From a virus, in IMG/VR virus record IMGVR_UViG_3300007539_006868, positions 1-21,164 of that record: a stretch of 21,164 bases of DNA; one strand, written 5' to 3'. The translations under genes and the position numbers were made by a program. Below, piece after piece: positions 14,382 to 21,164 of this stretch (positions are counted from its first letter, which is position 1; every line of letters starts with the position of its first letter). The notes below the pieces were generated by a model. That model was not told the origin of the DNA, did no database searches, and worked only from the letters and a program-made list of their open reading frames with translations.

Positions 14382-14392
14382 TATTAAATAGT
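14382..14392 (-). promoter_or_regulatory. AT-rich motif, candidate late-type control site
   Basis: TATTAAATAGT (plus strand) lies 28 nt before the ATG at 14354. The same word occurs at 5496-5506 upstream of the 840-residue protein, and variants TAATAAATAGT (10331-10341) and TAATAAATGGT (12152-12162) precede the two paralogues, though those two are parts of one duplicated block. No sigma70-type boxes are present at these starts. Confidence 0.3.
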
Positions 14393-14436
14393 ATTAAAAA
14401 TATTAAATGGCAACTAAACTAATATGTTTTGTTTTT

Positions 14437-14566
14437 TTATGCTGTAGTAGTTTTAACGTCGTCCGGATTTATTTTCTTCCCATTCAAATACCAATACCTC
14501 CTGCCGTCGGGCCATTCAACAGCCGGCTTCACGCGGCCGTGCTCGGCGCGCTAGGTTCGGTGAAAC
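14437..14566 (-). pseudogene. decayed HRxDGPA repeat gene fragment
   Basis: The minus strand encodes KFHRT, an in-frame TAG (14553-14551), then about 30 residues with PAVEWPDGRRYWYLNGKK and a stop at 14439-14437. This matches the C-terminal end of the repeat type seen at 1-166. Where the intact copy has GACGGC, this one has a 27-nt GC-rich stretch containing the stop. No ribosome site precedes the remaining GTG (the codon just before KPAVEW), so I treat it as a remnant. It begins directly after the stop of the gene at 14567. Confidence 0.7.
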
Positions 14567-14905
14567 TTATTCTTTAAAGTTTTCATTTTCCAACATATCA
14601 AAAATATTTGTTAATTCTTCTTCATCTAATATTATTTTATCAAAGACTTCTTGTCCCTCATTAATTAATTCTGCTTTTGATGAAATATCTTCTTTATTAT
14701 GGTTAATGCGTTTTGATTTCTTAATCTTATCTATTACAACACGAAAATCTTTATCATTTTTTAGATAAGCACTCATTATTCCACGAAAAAACTGTGGTTG
14801 TGATATATTGTCATGCTTCAAACGAATCTTAAAATCAGCATATCTTTTATCTGAGTCATAAAAGATAATCTTTTTCTTCATCGTTCCATATTTAGGTTCT
14901 CTCAT
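14567..14905 (-). CDS. small protein, possible ribbon-helix-helix domain
   Basis: A 112-residue basic-then-acidic protein. Residues 10-50 (KKKIIFYDS, ADFKIRLKHDNISQPQFF, RGIMSAYLKND) read as a strand followed by two helices, the layout of a ribbon-helix-helix DNA-binding domain; phage proteins with this IRLK-x-D-x-(L/I)-SQ-x-x-FF pattern are familiar but not characterised to my knowledge. The rest is Lys-rich, then strongly acidic (EEELTNIFDMLENENF). ATG 14905 begins one base after the stop of the guaB-like gene; a second ATG at codon 9 is also possible. It ends the nucleotide-metabolism operon. Confidence 0.65.
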   Translation of the reverse strand: MREPKYGTMKKKIIFYDSDKRYADFKIRLKHDNISQPQFFRGIMSAYLKNDKDFRVVIDKIKKSKRINHNKEDISSKAELINEGQEVFDKIILDEEELTNIFDMLENENFKE

Positions 14906-14906
14906 T

Positions 14907-15932
14907 TTAACTCATTTTAATGTGTGTATTACTTTCGTGTTGTCCGGAAATGGTTTGTCTAATAAAGGTAGAATTACTTTGAAGTTCATTAATACTTTTT
15001 GCTCCTGAATAAGATAAACCGCTATGAATTCCAACCTTAAGATTTTTTAATATTTCAGTTACTCTACCCTTATAAGGTACATAATGAGTAATTCCTTCTA
15101 TTGAAGAAGTTTTTCCTCGCCAATCAATCTGTGCCTCTACTGAAGCCATGCCACGGTAAATCTTCTTTTTCTTATCATAGAAATTTATAATTTCTCCTGG
15201 TGTTTCTTCTGTTCCTGATAATAAAGAACCAATCATTACAAAATCGGCGCCTGCCGCCAAAGCCTTTACAATATCACCACTATTACGAATTCCACCATCA
15301 GCTATTATTGAAACATCTCTGTCCGTTTTAGAACATTCCATTAACGAATGTAATGTTGGTACGCCATGCCCAGTTTGAATTCTGGTAGAACAGATGCTTC
15401 CTCCACCAATTCCAACCCGAACAGAATTCGCTCCCCAATCTGCTAAATCGTTTAGACCTTCTAATGTTGCGACATTTCCAGCCATAATATGTATATCATT
15501 ACCATAAACATTTCTCAAGTTTTCTAGTGCTTGCTTAACTAGAATATGGTGGCCATGAGCTACATCTATACATAGAAATGAAGCGCCGCAGTTTAAACAT
15601 TCTTCGGCTCGTTCTAAATAATCTCCTGAAACACCTATTGCCGCTCCTGGTCCTCTTGGACTAGTCGATGCGTATGCTAATGCTACTTCTTCGGCTTGTT
15701 GTTCAATAGTATTATAACGATGAATAATACCACTCCCACCAAATTTACTAATTTCTCTAAACATCTTCCACTCTGTAATCGTATCCATAGGGGATGAAAT
15801 AACAGGAAATGAAAATTTTCCTACTTTATCTAATGTTTGTGAAATTAATATATCAGTATTTCTAGATATAATACTTGAATATTTTGGTACCAATAAAACA
15901 TCATCATAACTCAAAGCTGTGGTAATACTCAT
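14907..15932 (-). CDS. IMP dehydrogenase / GMP reductase family enzyme, no CBS domains
   Basis: A 341-residue TIM-barrel enzyme. Landmarks are LSYDDVLLVPKYS near 8, SSPMDTITE near 47, IDVAHGH, MAGNVAT, GIGGGSICSTR with catalytic Cys181 and Thr183, the phosphate-binding ADGGIR at 211, and a C-terminal QHESNTHI. The N- and C-termini look like IMPDH. However, CBS domains are absent (length equals GMP reductase), the Cys loop continues TGHGVP, closer to GMPR, and the flap (RGMASVEAQIDW...) is short and lacks the IMPDH Arg-Tyr pair. It acts either IMP to XMP or GMP to IMP; I lean slightly to reductase. The usual Pro in GIGPGS is Gly177. Neighbours are purine and dUTP enzymes. Confidence 0.88.
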   Translation of the reverse strand: MSITTALSYDDVLLVPKYSSIISRNTDILISQTLDKVGKFSFPVISSPMDTITEWKMFREISKFGGSGIIHRYNTIEQQAEEVALAYASTSPRGPGAAIGVSGDYLERAEECLNCGASFLCIDVAHGHHILVKQALENLRNVYGNDIHIMAGNVATLEGLNDLADWGANSVRVGIGGGSICSTRIQTGHGVPTLHSLMECSKTDRDVSIIADGGIRNSGDIVKALAAGADFVMIGSLLSGTEETPGEIINFYDKKKKIYRGMASVEAQIDWRGKTSSIEGITHYVPYKGRVTEILKNLKVGIHSGLSYSGAKSINELQSNSTFIRQTISGQHESNTHIKMS

Positions 15933-16216
15933 TATTCCTCTTTATTTTGTTTTTCTATTATTCTTTTTACAAAGTCTTCGGCTAATTCTATGGCTCTATC
16001 CCAACAAGAAGGACAATATAAATGAACATGCCCTTCCTTTGTTCTCTCTACAACATGCCAAGACATAACCTGTTCTCTATTCTTATTATCAAACGGAGCA
16101 AAACAAGTCAAGCACATTTTAGGCAATTTACTAAATAAAGATATCTTTTCTTCTAATTCATGATTACCTGACCTACGTGCTTCTTTTTCTGCTGCCCTAC
16201 GTTGTGCCCTATTCAA
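15932..16216 (-). CDS. small Cys4 zinc-finger protein
   Basis: A 94-residue protein. The N-terminus MNRAQRRAAEKEARR is basic and helical; two CxxC pairs follow, CLTC (35-38) and CPSC (68-71), spaced like a zinc-binding loop, with FDNKNREQVMSW and GHVHLYCPSCW between. Conserved short phage proteins of this layout exist, with no known function that I can name. The start at 16216 overlaps the dUTPase stop (ATGA), and its own end overlaps the next start, so it lies inside a tightly coupled operon. Confidence 0.8.
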   Translation of the reverse strand: MNRAQRRAAEKEARRSGNHELEEKISLFSKLPKMCLTCFAPFDNKNREQVMSWHVVERTKEGHVHLYCPSCWDRAIELAEDFVKRIIEKQNKEE

Positions 16217-16668
16217 CCTGTGCTTCCTAGAGCACCGGTACCGCGATCGCTAATAGTAATCGGAGATACATCATATAGATTATCTTCTAATGTCTCAAAA
16301 AATCTAACAGGTATAACTGGAATTATAACTGCTTGTGCTATTTTTTCGCCGGGAAGAATAAAACCCTGTGTTCCAGTTACGTTATGTAGATTTACAAACA
16401 CTTCTCCATTATATCCTGAATCCACTACACAAGCACCTACCATCCAGCCTTTCTTGGCAGAATTACCACTTCGATTCATAATTTGAAGCATATAGCCATG
16501 AGGAATTCCAAACTTTAACCCTGTTGGTAGAATTACACTTTGTCCTGGTTTAAAACTAATCATATTACCATCTGGTGGATTAAAACATAGGTCTAATCCT
16601 GCGTCTGATGGGTTTGCCCGGACTGGTTTGTGTTTACAGTGAGGTAAAGAATAGTATTCTAAAATCAT
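16213..16668 (-). CDS. dut: dUTPase (trimeric family)
   Basis: A 151-residue deoxyuridine triphosphatase, converting dUTP to dUMP and pyrophosphate with Mg2+. All five family motifs are seen in order: DAGLDL (22-27), NRSGNS (65-70), GACVVDSGYNGE with Asp83 (78-89), GEKIAQAVI (107-115), and the C-terminal arm RGTGALGSTG (142-151). Length is typical of the homotrimeric class. It lowers uracil incorporation and supplies dUMP for dTTP, useful to an AT-rich genome. Start ATG 16668 overlaps the upstream stop. Confidence 0.96.
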   Translation of the reverse strand: MILEYYSLPHCKHKPVRANPSDAGLDLCFNPPDGNMISFKPGQSVILPTGLKFGIPHGYMLQIMNRSGNSAKKGWMVGACVVDSGYNGEVFVNLHNVTGTQGFILPGEKIAQAVIIPVIPVRFFETLEDNLYDVSPITISDRGTGALGSTG

Positions 16669-16940
16669 CGCGAGCCTCCACGAATAGAATCATAAACCTT
16701 AATAAACTGTTCAATATCAACTTCGGATTTCATCATACGATATGCTTTGACAGTCATAGATATTTCTTCTGGTGAAAGCCAACCTTCATCCTTATATTCC
16801 TTGCGCAATTCACGCTTTTGCTCTTTAAATGGCTCCATTGCTTCTTCGATAGTATTTAAACTTCGGATATATTCAATCATCTTTTCAGTCTTTTCGTCTC
16901 GTACTTGTTCTACAATAGCGATTTCATTTTCTTCAAACAT
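16665..16940 (-). CDS. small helical protein, weakly GapR-like
   Basis: A 91-residue charged helical protein. The central part IEEAMEPFKEQKRELRKEYKD, then SPEEISMTVKAYRMM, has the coiled-coil plus short-helix layout of GapR/DUF2312-type DNA-binding proteins, but the sequence match is too weak to name it. It starts at ATG 16940, 11 nt after the purA-like stop with GGAG 5 nt upstream, and overlaps the dUTPase start. Confidence 0.7.
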   Translation of the reverse strand: MFEENEIAIVEQVRDEKTEKMIEYIRSLNTIEEAMEPFKEQKRELRKEYKDEGWLSPEEISMTVKAYRMMKSEVDIEQFIKVYDSIRGGSR

Positions 16941-16951
16941 TATAACTCCAA

Positions 16952-17941
16952 TTATATAAATTCTGGGCTTCTAGAAAAGAAAATCTTTTCTTTTTTAAAA
17001 AAGTTACTTATGTCCTCTTCAAACTTATTTGAATTGGTATAAGTTTTTGTACTTTCTGGAAACATGATTTTCCAAAAATCTAACTGTTCTAAAATATCTA
17101 CTTTATTTAGAACTATATGCGTAACTCCGTTAATATTCACAGAACGCTTGAGTTTATTTAAATCAAGCCAATTACATTGTCTCTTTCTTCCAGTTGTCGC
17201 ACCAAACTCTTTACCAAGTTCTTGAATCTTATTAAAAATTTCTTTTTTTGGCTGAAATTGCTTTGCTCCAACATAAGTTTCATATGCTTTCGCTACTCCC
17301 CAAATATTCCTAACGCTATTTGGAGGAATACCATTTAACATGGCGCCGGCTGTAGTACAATGTGAAGAAGTTACAAAAGGATAATCGCCCCAATCAATAT
17401 CAAGTTCAAAACCTTGCGCTCCTTCGAAAAGCGCTTCGACATTACCATTATTATGCATTTCCTCGTAAAAATCAATAAGGAAGGGCTTTAAAGTATCAAA
17501 TTGTTCTGCTCTCATGCCGGTTCTATGATATTTATCCGTATATGCTGGTCCATTTCCTGTCTTTGTAGTTCCTATTTTAACATCGGTACTATCTTCTGTC
17601 AAGTGCTTTTCTTGGACAATATGAGCGTTCTTAGAAATATAAATTAAGCCATCTACATCAATACCATTAACCCAAAGTTCTTCTATTTCTGTTAGAAATT
17701 TATCAATATTAATTACGCATCCAGGTCCAATAATAGACTTTATTCCAAAGAAAACTCCACTTGGAATAAGATGAGTTACAAATTTCTTACCATTATGATA
17801 GATAGTGTGTCCGGCATTTCCACCACCATTAAATCTTACACAATGTGTATATTTACCATTTTGTAATAGATGATGCGTTACCTTGCCTTTACCCTCATCT
17901 CCAGACTGTAATCCGACCACTATATCAACTATTAGACTCAC
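16952..17941 (-). CDS. purA: adenylosuccinate synthetase, short archaeal-length form
   Basis: A 329-residue PurA-family enzyme joining IMP and aspartate with GTP to make adenylosuccinate, the committed step to AMP. Visible landmarks are GLQSGDEGKGK with catalytic Asp15, GNAGHT with His45, LIPSGVF, EGAQGFELDID, TTAGAM, KAYETYVGA, and GATTGRKRQCNWLDL. It is about 100 residues shorter than bacterial PurA and near archaeal length. The Asp that phage PurZ enzymes replace with a small residue is kept here, so IMP rather than dGMP is the expected substrate. Start is GTG at 17941 with GGAGG upstream, overlapping the UvdE stop (GTGA). Confidence 0.92.
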   Translation of the reverse strand: MSLIVDIVVGLQSGDEGKGKVTHHLLQNGKYTHCVRFNGGGNAGHTIYHNGKKFVTHLIPSGVFFGIKSIIGPGCVINIDKFLTEIEELWVNGIDVDGLIYISKNAHIVQEKHLTEDSTDVKIGTTKTGNGPAYTDKYHRTGMRAEQFDTLKPFLIDFYEEMHNNGNVEALFEGAQGFELDIDWGDYPFVTSSHCTTAGAMLNGIPPNSVRNIWGVAKAYETYVGAKQFQPKKEIFNKIQELGKEFGATTGRKRQCNWLDLNKLKRSVNINGVTHIVLNKVDILEQLDFWKIMFPESTKTYTNSNKFEEDISNFFKKEKIFFSRSPEFI

Positions 17942-18873
17942 TTAGCCTCCATTTTATTAAAAATCATTTCACGAAGGCCAATTACAGCCTTTTCTTTTGC
18001 TTTTGCTTCACACATTACATCTACATTATGACCATAAGTATTAACAGGTTCCCAATAAAAATCAGAATGAGCCTGTGGTTTAATTTTAGGGTTATTATAT
18101 TCTATAGACTTACTTTGAGAATAATGAACTACTGGCTTTACGTCTCCCCAAGTGGAAACAGCTAATCCAAGCGCTTCTTCTTGGTTTAAACCTCCATCAC
18201 AAAACAAATGATGATGAAAATCATGGACAATAGGAATTCCAATACGCTTGTAGATAAGCTCGTACAAATCTTTAGTAGAATAAAGAGAAGCTTTATCATC
18301 ATTCTCTACTGTTAATCTAGCTTTTACTGAATCAGACAACCGCTCAAAATTACGGCAGAATGCATCTGCTGCTTTTTGTTTATTTCCGTAGGTTGCTCCA
18401 ACATGAATATTAATCTTGGAGAAAGGAGTTTTCGGAAGACCGATAATATCAAAAATATTAGCATGTGTTTCTAAATCTTTAATTGTATTTAAAACTACAT
18501 TTTCTTTATGAGAACATAGTTTATTAAAAGGACCAGGATGACAAGTTAGTCTCATTCCTTCTGCGTTAGCAAATTTACCAATTGCGTCCAATGTCATTTC
18601 TATATGGTCATAATCTTTTAGATTATGAATCTTATATTCCGAAGACCAAGGAAAAATTTCAGATGAAAGACGATAGAAACTAAAATTATTTTCTTTATTC
18701 CATTTAAGGATGTTAAAAAGATCAATACAATTTAGTAATGCTAATTCAGAAGCATAATTAGTTCCCATTTTGTCAAAAGTTCTACGAATCATACTTCTAT
18801 TCGTCATAACTCGCTTTGTTTTAGGAATGCCATCCGAAAGTGTCATATTAATACAAGCATATCCTAGATTCAT
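17938..18873 (-). CDS. uvsE: UV damage endonuclease (UvdE/UVDE family)
   Basis: A 311-residue TIM-barrel endonuclease that nicks DNA 5' of UV photoproducts and starts an alternative excision repair. The metal-binding residues of the family can be placed by motif: His112 (CHPGPF), His157 (INIHVGATYG), Glu190 (LTVEND), the VHDFHHH cluster (217-222), His250 (VVHYSQSK) and Glu289 (DVMCEAKAKE). The N-terminus LGYACINMTL is also typical. It protects phage DNA independently of host UvrABC and would suit a sunlit habitat. Start ATG 18873 has GGGGGA upstream and its own promoter at 18895-18923. Confidence 0.94.
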   Translation of the reverse strand: MNLGYACINMTLSDGIPKTKRVMTNRSMIRRTFDKMGTNYASELALLNCIDLFNILKWNKENNFSFYRLSSEIFPWSSEYKIHNLKDYDHIEMTLDAIGKFANAEGMRLTCHPGPFNKLCSHKENVVLNTIKDLETHANIFDIIGLPKTPFSKINIHVGATYGNKQKAADAFCRNFERLSDSVKARLTVENDDKASLYSTKDLYELIYKRIGIPIVHDFHHHLFCDGGLNQEEALGLAVSTWGDVKPVVHYSQSKSIEYNNPKIKPQAHSDFYWEPVNTYGHNVDVMCEAKAKEKAVIGLREMIFNKMEAK

Positions 18874-18894
18874 TCTTCCCCCAAAGACTCTTAT

Positions 18895-18923
18895 AATATA
18901 ACACGCTCAATCAGACTAGTCAA
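18895..18923 (-). promoter_or_regulatory. sigma70-type promoter for uvsE-purA operon
   Basis: TTGACT (18923-18918), a 17-bp spacer, TATATT (18900-18895) on the minus strand. The -35 box overlaps the last codon and stop of the polymerase gene. Start expected near 18888, about 15 nt before the ATG. It probably drives the chain from uvsE through the 14567 gene. Confidence 0.82.
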
Positions 18924-21164
18924 GAAGTTTCCACGTCTTTATAATACGACCTCTTGTAGAAAAACCCCAATCTTCGTTATAACTTGGTTTAATCATATAA
19001 AGTCTATTAATATGTATTCTGTCTCCCATTTTAGTATCTACTCCCCAGCAGCGAATCTTTACCTCTGAAGAATTTGAATCTGTTGCTTTGACAATCAAAT
19101 ATTCTTTCCCATTCTTGGTTTTCTTTTCTACAATCTTTCTTGGAATAAGCCAAGCAATCTGTAAATCTTGGTCAAATTCGGAAATAGGAGGAATACCCAT
19201 CGAAGTTAGTTTTTTCATAACTTCTGGTTTGATAACACGATTTAATGGGAATTGACCGGTCAAGTCAATAAGAGACTGGATTTTCTCTTCTTCTGTAAAA
19301 TCTCCCTCTGGTCTGTAAAGTTCGATATTCTCGGCAAGATTCTTAAGCTTTCTTGGTCTGTCTACAGCTACGGCAGACCAAAAATGTTTCATTCCAGCGA
19401 ATCTTTCATCAATAAGGTTATTCAAAGCCCCTGAACGTACTAGAACATCAAGAGCCTTCTTATTTAACTTAGAATATCTCATCTTATCATTAAATAAGAA
19501 ATCTTCTACTTTATTAAATGGGCGTCCAACATAAATCTGTTCGATAGCAGCTTCTCCGAGTCCCTTAATTGATGTTAAAGGCTGAATAAGTGTTTTACCG
19601 TCCTTTGAAATTTCCCACACACGACCAGAAGTATTGACATTCAAAGGCGATATATCAAAACCAATTTGTTTAGCTGTTGAAATAGCAGATTCTTTACGAG
19701 TTTCTGGTTCTCTTTCTAGGAAACCCGCTACCCATTCGGCACGATAATAAGTATATAACCATGCACACTGGTAAGAAATAATCGAATAGCAAACTGCATG
19801 ACTTTTGTTAAAACCATATCCAGAGAAATATTCAAAAGTTTCCCAAAGACGATTTGCAACTGATTGACTTAAGTCTTTCTCTAAACAACCTTCAATAAAT
19901 TTACTATAAAGGGAATTCTTTACTTTATCCTCTTTACCAGTACCCTTCTTTGTGAGAACTTTACGAAGCATGTTGCCCTCATCTAGTGTTAGGTTTTTAC
20001 CTAATTTGTGAGCCAACATAGCAATCTGTTCCTGGAAAATTAGGAATCCGTTGGTTTCTTCTGTTATTTCTTTATGTATTTCATTGAAGTAATTCACCAT
20101 TCCAGGCTTACGACGAGCTTTAACAAATTCCTTATCAACGTTAGCCGACAGAGGACCAGGGCGAAAAATAGAAGTAATGGCGGAAATATCAATGATATTA
20201 TTTGGCTTAACTCGTTTACAGAGCGATTGTGCGCCGTTTTCTGTAAACTGGAAGGTTCCACACCAATTTCCCTTCTGAAATACGTTCTTGTATACCTTTT
20301 GGTCATTCAAATCAATAACATCTGGGTGTAGATTTTTATTATAGAAATCCAAGATTTCATTGAAAGTAGGATTTTCGATATTGTGTCTACGACGAAGAAT
20401 GTGTGAAATAGCTCCTTCAATCATTCTTAAAGTAGAAAGGCCCAATAGGTCGAATTTGATGAATCCCATAGGTTCAAGGTGGCGAACGTTCTGACCCTCC
20501 GACCATGGAGTTTGACGAACATCCTTAGAAGAAATTAAGGGCATGTGATAATCAAGGTCTTCCGCGATTACAACGCCGCCAGCGTGTCTACTACAAGAAC
20601 GTACCTGACCATAAAGAGCATCAACATGCGTGGCTACATCAGGGTACTTCTGGAGGAAAGCTTGGAGCGAGGCGGAATATTGTTTGACCTCTTCGAAAGT
20701 TGGTGTATAAACACCTGCCTTAATACCGTGCGCTTTTTTGGCCTCACGGGTCGCTTCTACCATCATCTTTCCGGTTACAGAATTGACCTCGGTGAAGGGA
20801 ATACCATAAAGCTTGGAAATGTCTTTGATAAGTGACTTCAACTGAAGTGTGTTCCAGTTGGAGATTGGAGCGACAACATCAGACCCCCACTTCTCAATAA
20901 GACGATCCTTCAGAATCATAGGATCTGACACATCATAATCGATATCAGGATAGTCCGTGGCATCCTTCCGCAAGAACCTCTCGAACTGAAGTCCATACTT
21001 GATGGGGTTGACCTGTGTAATGTCCAGGGAGTAGGCAACAAGTGAGCCAGCAGCCGAACCACGACCAGGGCCGGCAAGCATGATCTCCTTCGTGATGTTG
21101 TCGATCTCATTCATCGTCAAGAAATACTTTGAGAAGCCACGGTCAGAAATGACCCCAAGCTCGT
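18916..21164 (-). CDS. dnaE: DNA polymerase III alpha subunit (DnaE-like), 5' end off window
   Basis: The frame is open to the window edge (first visible codons ELGVISDRGFSKYFLT), so this is the C-terminal ~748 residues of a family C replicative polymerase; the PHP domain is outside. Seen are GPGRGSAAGSLVAY, the palm PDIDYD with two of the three catalytic Asp (about visible residues 73 and 75), SRHAGGVVIA, the third Asp in IKFDLLGL (about 238), FRPGPLS, the fingers region with KSHAVCYSIISYQCAW, a helix-hairpin-helix near IKGLGEAAIEQI, and a C-terminal OB-like part ending in IIKTWKLLD. It is the probable phage replicase. The 5' half is somewhat richer in G+C than downstream genes. A TTG at 21120 is internal, not the start. 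Confidence 0.95.
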   Translation of the reverse strand, partial: ELGVISDRGFSKYFLTMNEIDNITKEIMLAGPGRGSAAGSLVAYSLDITQVNPIKYGLQFERFLRKDATDYPDIDYDVSDPMILKDRLIEKWGSDVVAPISNWNTLQLKSLIKDISKLYGIPFTEVNSVTGKMMVEATREAKKAHGIKAGVYTPTFEEVKQYSASLQAFLQKYPDVATHVDALYGQVRSCSRHAGGVVIAEDLDYHMPLISSKDVRQTPWSEGQNVRHLEPMGFIKFDLLGLSTLRMIEGAISHILRRRHNIENPTFNEILDFYNKNLHPDVIDLNDQKVYKNVFQKGNWCGTFQFTENGAQSLCKRVKPNNIIDISAITSIFRPGPLSANVDKEFVKARRKPGMVNYFNEIHKEITEETNGFLIFQEQIAMLAHKLGKNLTLDEGNMLRKVLTKKGTGKEDKVKNSLYSKFIEGCLEKDLSQSVANRLWETFEYFSGYGFNKSHAVCYSIISYQCAWLYTYYRAEWVAGFLEREPETRKESAISTAKQIGFDISPLNVNTSGRVWEISKDGKTLIQPLTSIKGLGEAAIEQIYVGRPFNKVEDFLFNDKMRYSKLNKKALDVLVRSGALNNLIDERFAGMKHFWSAVAVDRPRKLKNLAENIELYRPEGDFTEEEKIQSLIDLTGQFPLNRVIKPEVMKKLTSMGIPPISEFDQDLQIAWLIPRKIVEKKTKNGKEYLIVKATDSNSSEVKIRCWGVDTKMGDRIHINRLYMIKPSYNEDWGFSTRGRIIKTWKLLD

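Noticed and set aside
16952-17941. PurZ-type diaminopurine (Z-genome) synthetase
   Set aside because: The Asp that is replaced in PurZ is retained in GDEGKG, and no DatZ, MazZ or DpoZ-like gene is visible in the window.

Overview
The window looks like part of a large, AT-rich tailed-phage genome (roughly one third G+C by eye). Every convincing gene lies on the minus strand. They are packed tightly, with ATGA/TAATG-type overlaps, and plus-strand open frames are shadows. The mix is typical of big lytic-style phages: a bacterial-type replicative polymerase, UV repair, nucleotide-metabolism enzymes, a chaperonin, a ClpP-like protease, a tRNA and many small unknown proteins. No integrase, transposase, capsid, portal or tail gene was recognised, so phage origin is an inference. 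The protease lipoprotein signal weakly suggests a bacterial host with lipoprotein sorting; the host cannot be named.

In transcription order (right to left), 21164-14567 is a replication/nucleotide block. It holds the C-terminal ~750 residues of a DNA polymerase III alpha-like protein (5' end off the window), a UvdE-type UV endonuclease, a short archaeal-length adenylosuccinate synthetase, a coiled-coil protein, dUTPase, a small Zn-finger protein, a CBS-less IMPDH/GMP-reductase family enzyme and a small RHH-like protein. These enzymes could shift purines toward adenine and keep dUTP out of DNA in an AT-rich genome.

14566-8572 is a probable virion or host-takeover block. It starts with a decayed fragment of an HRxDGPA repeat gene, then an acidic Met-rich pentapeptide-repeat protein ended by a strong terminator. 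A membrane protein, a ClpP-like protein and an unknown protein follow. Last are two long paralogues that share a nearly identical 129-bp leader plus start, and carry a possible nuclease-like E...D...SxK signature.

8563-2926 starts from a perfect-consensus sigma70-type promoter with a palindrome in its spacer, driving groEL. Downstream are two small conserved proteins, an ImmA/IrrE-like metallopeptidase, a membrane protein and an 840-residue PcfJ-like protein. The last of these and the following Nudix hydrolase share an N-terminal leader resembling capsid-targeting peptides.

2926-1 is an accessory block: Nudix hydrolase, a trypsin-like protease with a lipoprotein signal, small ORFs behind their own promoters, tRNA-Ala, a zinc-ribbon protein and, at the left edge, the start of a GC-rich HRxDGPA repeat gene.

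Five promoters share TTGACN, a spacer of exactly 17 bp, and TATAAT/TATATT, so host-like sigma70 transcription drives several units. All assignments come from reading the sequence by eye; no database search was run.
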